In this document: one piece after another, positions 58,157 through 64,000 of the stretch
How positions within the stretch are numbered: the first letter of the stretch is position 1
Layout of the letters: the number at the start of each line of letters is the position of its first letter
NCBI GenBank assembly: GCA_003150615.1
Contig: QALN01000002.1
Coordinates: forward strand, 81,693-145,692
DNA: 64,000 nucleotides
Origin: Flavobacteriales bacterium
GTDB lineage: Bacteria > Bacteroidota > Bacteroidia > Flavobacteriales > UBA1820
Reading direction: 5' to 3'
Notes under the pieces: model-generated
What the model saw: only the letters and a program-made list of their open reading frames with translations
Databases searched by the model: none
What the model was told of the DNA's origin: nothing
Program-made: the position numbers and the translations under genes

Positions 58157-58180
58157 ATCAATATTTTTTTTGTTATACAA

Positions 58181-58477
58181 CTACAGATTAATAATACGAT
58201 ATACGTTCATTACATCCGACATCTTGAATTTATCAACATCCGTATTCTCAACATCATATGTATATGAGTCAAACAAATTACTTACTGCGTTTAACCAATC
58301 ATCATCTGTCGGTTCTTCTACCTCATCCATACAATCATACACATCCCAGTAATTCATGAGGATACCTTTGTACGCTATTTTCGGATCAGCGTATTCTCCT
58401 CTTGACATAAAGCAGATGTTTTTGCCGACTTCGTTGCCGGCAACTATCTTTTTGTAATCTTCTATAATTTTGTTCAT
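58181..58477 (-). CDS. Hypothetical protein, 98 aa
   Basis: 98 residues, acidic, with EDYKKIVAGNEVGKNICFMS and MDEVEEPTDDDWLNAVSNLF. Overlaps the next gene by 4 bases. Unknown. Confidence 0.6.
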   Translation of the reverse strand: MNKIIEDYKKIVAGNEVGKNICFMSRGEYADPKIAYKGILMNYWDVYDCMDEVEEPTDDDWLNAVSNLFDSYTYDVENTDVDKFKMSDVMNVYRIINL

Positions 58478-59373
58478 TTTATGATCTCAAATTTAATTCC
58501 TTCCGGAAGTCGGGAGCGATCTACGTTATTTACGAAATCATCAAACTCTTCCTGTGTGATTTTCTTTTCATAATCATTCCAGTTGAAAGATAAAGTGTTT
58601 GAGTGAGGGTAATATATCACATTATCGGTTAACAATCCATAATCAAGTACACAGAGCATTATCTTTTTATCTGTTTCCGCTTTCCTGATTATCTTATCGT
58701 ATTGCTCACAAATTTCAGTACGCTTTTTCAACATCTTTGCCTTATGAGCCTCCTCCCTACGTTTTTCGATATTTTCTGCGGAATAATACCCGGTTTTAAT
58801 GTGCTCTTCAATAAGCAAACGCTCCTCGTCCGTTAATATCAAAGTAAATCTTTCCTTTTCTGGCGTATATGGATTTACCCATTTCTTGCTACACAGGTCT
58901 TCAAGTTCAACAAGAAGCTTGTCTGATTCTCTTTTCCATCTATCCACGATCCCAAGATTGAAAAGCAGATACTTGAAATACATTTTATCATCCACCGCCT
59001 CGGACAACTTGGAATATTCCTTGTCTGATATACGTAAATATTCAATAGCTACAGACTTATCGCTATTCTTTATGTAATACGTGCCATTTTCCACCGGATA
59101 CATAGGAGCACCATAATGGTTACAGCAATGTAATGGTATGAATTTTGCCAATTCTGGAACATACTCCGCAATTTCATCGTGACAGCAACCTCCCATATAC
59201 TCCTCATATCGTCCATATTTGTTTTTTTGTCTGATATCGGCAGTTATGCTCCAGTCGCACATATTGTTATGACAATCATCATCTAAAGATATAGTGACTA
59301 TTATTCTATATTCTTCTCCGTCTTCTTTAAGATAATTTGTTTGCTTATAAATTAGCTTGTTTGCAGTTTCCAT
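58474..59373 (-). CDS. Hypothetical protein, 299 aa
   Basis: 299 residues. N-terminal half has a Cys/His cluster (MGGCCHDEIAEYVPE, HCCNHYGAPMYPV), the middle and C-terminal parts are helical with a RREEAHKAKMLKKRTEICEQ coiled coil. No recognised domain; zinc binding possible. Confidence 0.6.
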   Translation of the reverse strand: METANKLIYKQTNYLKEDGEEYRIIVTISLDDDCHNNMCDWSITADIRQKNKYGRYEEYMGGCCHDEIAEYVPELAKFIPLHCCNHYGAPMYPVENGTYYIKNSDKSVAIEYLRISDKEYSKLSEAVDDKMYFKYLLFNLGIVDRWKRESDKLLVELEDLCSKKWVNPYTPEKERFTLILTDEERLLIEEHIKTGYYSAENIEKRREEAHKAKMLKKRTEICEQYDKIIRKAETDKKIMLCVLDYGLLTDNVIYYPHSNTLSFNWNDYEKKITQEEFDDFVNNVDRSRLPEGIKFEIIK

Positions 59374-59384
59374 ATCATTTTAGT

Positions 59385-59621
59385 TTAATCATTATACTTG
59401 TGAAAAATAAAATCCGCACATTCTCCGGGGAATGTTCCTGCGTCATTATACTGGTAGAATCCTTGTGTTTCCAAATCTACATCTACCGGATAACCTTCTG
59501 CTGCTTCCAAGAAGCGTTTAATTTCCTTACATTCTTCATCCGTTAATCCAGTGTAATCATCATTGATTAACGGGCAAGCCCAATAAATCGGAAGCCTGTA
59601 TCTTATTACCTCTATATTCAT
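59385..59621 (-). CDS. DUF6926-like small protein, 78 aa
   Basis: 78 residues with YWACPLINDDYTGLTDEECK and FLEAAEGYPVDVDLETQGFY, the pattern of a small uncharacterised phage family (DUF6926-like). Overlaps the next gene by 4 bases. Unknown function. Confidence 0.6.
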   Translation of the reverse strand: MNIEVIRYRLPIYWACPLINDDYTGLTDEECKEIKRFLEAAEGYPVDVDLETQGFYQYNDAGTFPGECADFIFHKYND

Positions 59622-60010
59622 AATCTCATCAATTTACAATGTGAATTTTCAAATACGGGAACCATTCCATGCGCCCTGAAATACTCGGTCGCTATTTTAA
59701 AAGCGTACAAGGCAGGTCTTTCCTGGATATTTCGTGTTGTCTCATAAAGAGATATTGGCTGGCAAACATAGAATTTCTCATTACCAAGACACCCAAAAAC
59801 ACCATCCAAATAACTTTCATCACAATTAGTGCCTCCTAGCATCAACAAATCACATCCTGTCTTTCGTGTTCCGAGAATAAATGTCTTGTTCTTGTTTTCC
59901 GGAAGCATGAATATTTCCTTATCAATCTTAAACCAGTCAATCTGGCAACTCTCTACATCACGGCGAACAATCTCGTCAATCTCACGGGCATATTCTTCTT
60001 GTGTTTTCAT
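59618..60010 (-). CDS. Hypothetical protein, 130 aa
   Basis: 130 residues, mixed alpha/beta, with LMLGGTNCDESYLDGVFGCL and FYVCQPISLYETTRNIQERP. Overlaps neighbours by 4 bases on both sides. Unknown. Confidence 0.6.
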   Translation of the reverse strand: MKTQEEYAREIDEIVRRDVESCQIDWFKIDKEIFMLPENKNKTFILGTRKTGCDLLMLGGTNCDESYLDGVFGCLGNEKFYVCQPISLYETTRNIQERPALYAFKIATEYFRAHGMVPVFENSHCKLMRL

Positions 60011-60711
60011 GCTATTTCATTTAATGGTCCAACATAAACATCTCCATCTTCATAATAAAGTCGATCTTCATACTGATTATGATGAAGCTCCTCACGTATC
60101 GCATCTTCATCGTCAGCCCAATGTTCATATTCCTCATGCCAAGCCTTGAAAAAATTATTATAACATTTTTCTATTAAATCCTCTAAAGAGAAATCCTCCG
60201 GGTAAGTACACCAAGTATCGTAATAATCAATTATTGGTTTAAGAAGATAATAATCATAACACATCCCTGTTAATGGACAATTGTCTTCGTATCCCAATAT
60301 TACCCGACTGCGTCTGCACTTGTAAGTATATTTCCCATCTATATATTTACCTATAGAATAATATTTACCTTTCGTGATATGTGGCATAATGTTGTTATTG
60401 ATATACCTGAACAATAATTTACCGCATAGATTCTCAGGGAATATATCACGATGATAATCTGTAGGATGTTCATAAATAGGATCCTTGTATTTAAACTCAT
60501 AACTAAAATCATATCTCTCGTATCCAACTTCCCAACCATAAACCCTAGTATCTGTCATATCCTCAAAGGCTTTCATCGACTCTTGATAGTCTATACTATA
60601 AGCATCCATACATTGCTCCATTACATTCCAGCGCTCACGCTCTATGATCCTTTCTTGTGAATCTTTTGACAGTTCATCAAACTTATACACTTTTAATACA
60701 ATCTCTTTCAT
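60007..60711 (-). CDS. Conserved phage protein, 234 aa
   Basis: 234 residues beginning KEIVLKVYKFDELSKDSQER, a start seen in a widespread phage family (KVYKFDELS..QE). Aromatic and acidic, ending ELHHNQYEDRLYYEDGDVY. Function unknown. Confidence 0.65.
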   Translation of the reverse strand: MKEIVLKVYKFDELSKDSQERIIERERWNVMEQCMDAYSIDYQESMKAFEDMTDTRVYGWEVGYERYDFSYEFKYKDPIYEHPTDYHRDIFPENLCGKLLFRYINNNIMPHITKGKYYSIGKYIDGKYTYKCRRSRVILGYEDNCPLTGMCYDYYLLKPIIDYYDTWCTYPEDFSLEDLIEKCYNNFFKAWHEEYEHWADDEDAIREELHHNQYEDRLYYEDGDVYVGPLNEIA

Positions 60712-60838
60712 AATTCCTCCTCTTTTAATATAACTAGATCCCTAATGTCAATCGAATGACATACGTACCTCCTTATGTTCACGTTTAGAGATATGATTGT
60801 GGCTATTCTCACGAACCACCACAATCCAGATTCAGATA
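60712..60838. other. Intergenic spacer with hairpin and strong ribosome-binding sites
   Basis: Contains GATTGTGG...CCACAATC, an 8-bp hairpin with a 16-nt loop but no clear T run. On the minus strand it also has AGGAGG-type sites, one before a 4-codon ORF (SFD after Met) and one before the 234-aa gene. No larger gene. Confidence 0.4.
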
Positions 60839-61576
60839 TCATTCATCCTTTATCTTTACGAATGGGTTTTCTACATAAAACTCCACTACATCCTTAGATT
60901 TTATAGATGTCACTATACCGATGGTATCCACAAATCCATCTGTCTCATCCATTGTCAAATCTTCTATTTTATCTCCCGGCAGAAAACAAAGATTATAGTC
61001 TTGATCAATATACATAATCATCTTTAACCTAACCATGTCATCAATGACGCCTTTCATTCTCTCCACAACATCTAATTGATCATCAGTAAGCATTAATTTA
61101 CTTTTTGAAGATTTTACTAATCTCATGTCTCCATTCTTGTCAACTACAGTCAAGTCATTGAATTTATACACATCTTCACATGTTCTGTAATATGTTTCCT
61201 TACAATAAATTTTTCCTTTATTATCTATTTCAACATCAAAACATTCCAACTTACACTTGACAGCTCTTCCGTTTTTGTATTTCCACACATCACCTATTGG
61301 AGCGAATCCGTATAATGACTTAAAAACATCATATATTGATAGTTTTGTCTTAGGGATGCTCTTATCCTTTTTAAAACATTCTTCGGACGAATAAAATAAT
61401 TTCCCATCTAATGTCTTCTCAGCCCTACATCCTCCCCATGTTCCTACATATCTAACTACTCCATATGTAAAACTGATCAAGATTTTATCAATCTCAAACC
61501 ACTTTAATTTTCCTGACATATCGTCAAAAAGATATCCACTCTCTAGATAAACCGATAAATGCTCTCTTATTCCCAT
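60839..61576 (-). CDS. Hypothetical protein, 245 aa
   Basis: 245 residues with repeated short beta segments (VKCKLECFDVEIDNKGKIYC, VYKFNDLTVVDKNGDMRLVK) and KLMLTDDQLDVVERMKGVID. No motif recognised. Unknown. Confidence 0.6.
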   Translation of the reverse strand: MGIREHLSVYLESGYLFDDMSGKLKWFEIDKILISFTYGVVRYVGTWGGCRAEKTLDGKLFYSSEECFKKDKSIPKTKLSIYDVFKSLYGFAPIGDVWKYKNGRAVKCKLECFDVEIDNKGKIYCKETYYRTCEDVYKFNDLTVVDKNGDMRLVKSSKSKLMLTDDQLDVVERMKGVIDDMVRLKMIMYIDQDYNLCFLPGDKIEDLTMDETDGFVDTIGIVTSIKSKDVVEFYVENPFVKIKDE

Positions 61577-61593
61577 AACAATTTATTTTTTAA

Positions 61594-61671
61594 TTAAACA
61601 ACATCATTTGCCTTGATCGCTATCAGTCTCAATACTCCTCTAAGTATCATGGTTTTCATGATACAACTCAT
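61594..61671 (-). CDS. Very small ORF, 25 aa
   Basis: ATG 61671 overlaps the upstream stop (ATGA) and encodes a hydrophobic-basic peptide (SCIMKTMILRGVLRLIAIKA). Coupling suggests it is translated, but it is too short to be sure. Confidence 0.3.
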   Translation of the reverse strand: MSCIMKTMILRGVLRLIAIKANDVV

Positions 61672-62063
61672 AATATTACATTGAACTTCTCATTTAAACT
61701 ATCTAAAGCTCTTTGATACTCCTCTTCCTTGTCGAACTTAATTTGAGTACTGTTCTCCAAACCAAAGGACAGGGTGAAGGATATAACCCAGCCCGATCCG
61801 TCCACGGCCTGCCCCTTGGGTCCCCACGACATCACCTGCTTCTTGGATATATACCAATTTCCTATCTGCACGAAGTCAGGATAGTTGTTAGTCAAATACC
61901 TTATCTGGATATTCAAACAATCGAAATTATCAAAAGAAATTATGTGATATTTGCTCCTTATCCGTATCTTCGGAAACGGATTGTTCCCGTAATATGCGGC
62001 GAATGCCGACACCACGGACATAGGATACCTTACGCCTTTTATTATCACCCATTTTATATACAA
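61668..62063 (-). CDS. Hypothetical protein, 131 aa
   Basis: 131 residues, beta-rich, aromatic (YIKWVIIKGVRYPMSVVSAF; NWYISKKQVMSWGPKG). No domain recognised. Next to the lysis-like gene block. Unknown. Confidence 0.6.
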   Translation of the reverse strand: MYIKWVIIKGVRYPMSVVSAFAAYYGNNPFPKIRIRSKYHIISFDNFDCLNIQIRYLTNNYPDFVQIGNWYISKKQVMSWGPKGQAVDGSGWVISFTLSFGLENSTQIKFDKEEEYQRALDSLNEKFNVIL

Positions 62064-62070
62064 TACCTCC

Positions 62071-62358
62071 TTATATTAAACTATTTAATATAAATTCATC
62101 TTCCTCCGTTCTCTCATTCATAGGCTTATTTTGTACCGTTTTGACAAGATCAAGCACCTCATCCCAAGTCCTTTCTGATAGCGTCCCATTATTTATGCCA
62201 CAACACCTACATCCACTAGAAAATACCGGTATCATACTTCCATCACACATCCTAACGAATTTATATCCTACATATTCATTGCATAAGAAACATCTTCTTA
62301 CTGGGATAAACCTTATTCTACCTCTATTAATGATACTTATTAATACCTCACGATCCAT
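62071..62358 (-). CDS. Cys-rich small protein, 95 aa
   Basis: 95 residues with VRRCFLCNEYVGYKFVRMCD and FSSGCRCCGINNGT: five to six Cys arranged as a zinc or Fe-S binding site. Starts one base after the transglycosylase-like gene stops. Unknown. Confidence 0.6.
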   Translation of the reverse strand: MDREVLISIINRGRIRFIPVRRCFLCNEYVGYKFVRMCDGSMIPVFSSGCRCCGINNGTLSERTWDEVLDLVKTVQNKPMNERTEEDEFILNSLI

Positions 62359-62359
62359 A

Positions 62360-62785
62360 TTATTCCCTTAATTTACGTTTAACCTCCTTAATATATTTAG
62401 GGGAATGTAATCCCCTATGCAATCTTATAGCCCGATCTATATCCTTTTTAGGATTATGATGAGATTGATATATCTCGAACATTTCCCTAGCCTTGACAGG
62501 ATTCGTTCGATCATCGTATCTATACCGCTTTTTCTGCCGTTTGAGGCGTAATATCCTATTAACCTCATCAACGTATACCCTTTTCATTTGCCATCTTCCT
62601 AAAGCCCCGGATAAGGCGTTATACGCTCGATCGTCATTCCTTGACTCCACGAAAGACAGGGCGGCCGCCAGCTTATCCCATACCCGTGCCTCGATCACGG
62701 CCGGCTTCGGGGCGAGGGGCATGCCACCGCTCCCTTTTGGCGGTGTCAGTATCACCATAGCCATCATAAGCAAGTATCTTGTCAT
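62360..62785 (-). CDS. Lytic transglycosylase-like muralytic protein with N-terminal signal
   Basis: 141 residues. The N-terminus TRYLLMMAMVILTPPKGSGG is a short hydrophobic export segment. LAAALSFVESRNDDRAYNAL puts the catalytic Glu at residue 47, and SGALGRWQMKRVYVDEVNRI is the second SLT motif. C-terminal half is basic. It probably cuts peptidoglycan for lysis or entry. Its ATG overlaps a 20-aa ORF. Found on the early side rather than in the virion block. Confidence 0.75.
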   Translation of the reverse strand: MTRYLLMMAMVILTPPKGSGGMPLAPKPAVIEARVWDKLAAALSFVESRNDDRAYNALSGALGRWQMKRVYVDEVNRILRLKRQKKRYRYDDRTNPVKAREMFEIYQSHHNPKKDIDRAIRLHRGLHSPKYIKEVKRKLRE

Positions 62786-62844
62786 ATCTTATCCATATCA
62801 AAATTATTATTCACGATCTTATCACCTATGTTAATTTCCCCCAT
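62782..62844 (-). CDS. Small ORF coupled to the transglycosylase gene, 20 aa
   Basis: ATG 62844 to TGA 62782, overlapping the transglycosylase ATG by 4 bases. Encodes a short acidic peptide (GEINIGDKIVNNNFDMDKI). Possibly a translational leader that couples ribosomes into the lysis gene. Confidence 0.35.
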   Translation of the reverse strand: MGEINIGDKIVNNNFDMDKI

Positions 62845-62952
62845 ATCCAAGATATTTATATTATTTATTATACTCCTTACCCAAAAAGAGGATATAATAG
62901 CAGAATATTATGATATTAAGACATAAACCTGTCTATTACCATACTGCCATAT

Positions 62953-63024
62953 TTATCCTCCGTCCAATACCATTCGTATCAGTACACAACTTTTATTATT
63001 ATGGTCATAAATACACTCAATCAT
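62953..63024 (-). CDS. Very small ORF, 23 aa
   Basis: ATG 63024 overlaps the upstream stop (ATGA). Encodes IECIYDHNNKSCVLIRMVLD. An AGGAGG-like site follows. Short and uncertain; the stretch 62845-62952 next to it holds no ORF that I can support. Confidence 0.3.
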   Translation of the reverse strand: MIECIYDHNNKSCVLIRMVLDGG

Positions 63025-63263
63025 CCCTTTTTCAAACCGCTATCGCCATTAAGATTATCAGCTATACCCAATATCTTCGAAATAAGAGCCTTTTTAGGCT
63101 TATATTCGTCATTTATGCTTATAACCGAGTAGTTATATACCACTCCTTCTTTCGAGACCTCCACGCCCACGTATTTAGGCGCAACGGCATCCCTATGCAA
63201 CACGATAAACGGGTTTTTACCGTCCAGATCATTTATCAACTGGTTAAACTGCCGTCTCGTCAT
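63021..63263 (-). CDS. Hypothetical protein, 80 aa
   Basis: 80 residues (TRRQFNQLINDLDGKNPFIV) with VLHRDAVAPKYVGVEVSKEG; a small mixed domain. Overlaps the next gene by 20 bases. Unknown. Confidence 0.6.
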   Translation of the reverse strand: MTRRQFNQLINDLDGKNPFIVLHRDAVAPKYVGVEVSKEGVVYNYSVISINDEYKPKKALISKILGIADNLNGDSGLKKG

Positions 63264-63744
63264 CTGATAGTGATATTATTTCCATGTTATAAATGCGATC
63301 TCTCTTTACCCTTATCTTCTCGCATAGCTCATCGAAGCACCCATCTTCTTCTAGCTTATCAACATAATATGATACACTTGATTTAGAGCTTCCTTGAAGA
63401 TATATATATCCTCTTATATTCCTTGAGAAAAAATTAGGTAAGACCATCTTTTGTCTCTTATCCTTATTATCCATATAAGATATGACAACAACCCATAATT
63501 CTGGTTCCCGTTCTTTTACCGATAACATAAGATCGAGACCCGATTGACCATTGATATTCCTCCTGCCAGTTTCGTTATAACGAAGAATAATATAATCATC
63601 CGCTTTATCATCCTCAATCATCACGACCATAGGACTATTACCCTTCCCATTATCACATAATACTCTTGCCTCTTTTCCGTTACGTAGATATACCTTATCG
63701 TAATCTCCGTTTTTGTATATCTCGAAATCAAACTCTATTACCAT
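63244..63744 (-). CDS. Hypothetical protein, 166 aa
   Basis: 166 residues, beta-rich (IEFDFEIYKNGDYDKVYLRN; PELWVVVISYMDNKDKRQKM), acidic. No domain recognised. Unknown. Confidence 0.6.
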   Translation of the reverse strand: MVIEFDFEIYKNGDYDKVYLRNGKEARVLCDNGKGNSPMVVMIEDDKADDYIILRYNETGRRNINGQSGLDLMLSVKEREPELWVVVISYMDNKDKRQKMVLPNFFSRNIRGYIYLQGSSKSSVSYYVDKLEEDGCFDELCEKIRVKRDRIYNMEIISLSDDETAV

Positions 63745-63745
63745 T

Positions 63746-63970
63746 TTATTTCCTCCTATTGATATATTGTTGCGTACGTCCTTCCTCTATCTTTTCGAAA
63801 TAGAACTTATTCCCGTATAACCTTGTAAAACAGATGTTATACCCGAAATGCTTCGCACGTCTGATTTGCGCATAACCTCTACTGATGTCCTTATCATCAA
63901 TCAGCGTAAAAAAACAATGTGATCCTACTTCTGTATTCAAAACCAAATTTTCCCAATCTTTTACCTCCAT
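63746..63970 (-). CDS. Hypothetical protein, 74 aa
   Basis: 74 residues (EVKDWENLVLNTEVGSHCFF) with ISRGYAQIRRAKHFGYNICF. Last gene fully inside the window; 1 base after it the next gene starts. Unknown. Confidence 0.6.
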   Translation of the reverse strand: MEVKDWENLVLNTEVGSHCFFTLIDDKDISRGYAQIRRAKHFGYNICFTRLYGNKFYFEKIEEGRTQQYINRRK

Positions 63971-64000
63971 ATCAAATCTCCTTAAATAATTTTTTGTTAT

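Noticed and set aside
1..64000. Genome-wide recoding of TGA or TAG, suggested by the in-frame stops
   Set aside because: Many intact genes end naturally in TGA (including ATGA overlaps) or TAG, and the large ORFs contain no internal recoded stops. The interruptions are few and isolated.
1..64000. tRNA genes and CRISPR arrays
   Set aside because: No T-arm-like GGTTCRA sequence with flanking cloverleaf stems and no regular spacer-repeat pattern was seen by eye in the gaps.

Overview
This window is most consistent with part of a tailed double-stranded DNA phage (Caudoviricetes) infecting a Bacteroidales host such as Bacteroides or Parabacteroides. The evidence is: Bacteroides-type -7 promoter boxes (TATCTTTG or TATATTTG) in front of many transcription units; A/T-rich translation starts with few Shine-Dalgarno sites; BACON-like receptor-binding proteins; and families common in Bacteroidales phages (DUF4494-like, dATP/dGTP diphosphohydrolase, BRO/KilAC and Rha regulators). 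It could be crAss-like, but no terminase, portal, capsid, RNA polymerase or DNA polymerase gene lies in the window, so I cannot place it. Both ends are cut inside the genome: the first gene has no start here.

Layout. From 1 to about 29.5 kb all genes are on the plus strand and form the virion side: three very large proteins (at least 422, 963 and about 1626 aa), a regulator block (9.1-10.8 kb), a 745-aa protein, a block of small structural-type proteins (13.5-16.9 kb), a tail-fibre and receptor-binding block (16.9-21.5 kb) whose last member looks like a diversity-generating-retroelement (DGR) target, a small regulator and a metalloprotease-like protein, and a 2148-aa giant protein that shares its N-terminal domain with the 745-aa protein. 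From 29.45 kb to the end nearly all genes are on the minus strand in tightly overlapping operons. They include DNA methyltransferases, a DnaQ-like exonuclease, a DHH phosphoesterase, an SF2 helicase, a DnaB-like helicase, a Toprim primase, two PD-(D/E)XK nucleases, a nucleotide diphosphohydrolase, two acyl carrier protein homologues, a lytic-transglycosylase-like protein and many small proteins of unknown function. The two halves converge at about 29.46 kb, where a truncated rha gene meets a truncated, frameshifted methyltransferase gene.

Most interesting signal. Four leaders (9.05, 9.80, 21.52 and 29.05 kb) lack sequence similarity over most of their length but fold into the same architecture. 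A 5' hairpin has a loop that is complementary to the loop of a second hairpin, and the second hairpin ends 9-14 nt before the ATG. The stems and the loop-loop helix differ in sequence yet keep pairing, as expected of a conserved regulatory RNA. Three of the four genes downstream are BRO, Rha or BRO-like regulators. I do not recognise this as a known RNA class.

Other points. Poly-C tracts lie in or near the promoters of two receptor-binding genes. A minus-strand small RNA candidate sits at 16.4-16.5 kb. Several genes are interrupted by single in-frame stops (10,469; 15,896; 33,358) or by one-base indels (20,327; 29,656; 37,792; 45,603; 55,167; 57,960). Several of these are in homopolymers, so assembly error, decay and programmed events must be separated before any is interpreted.
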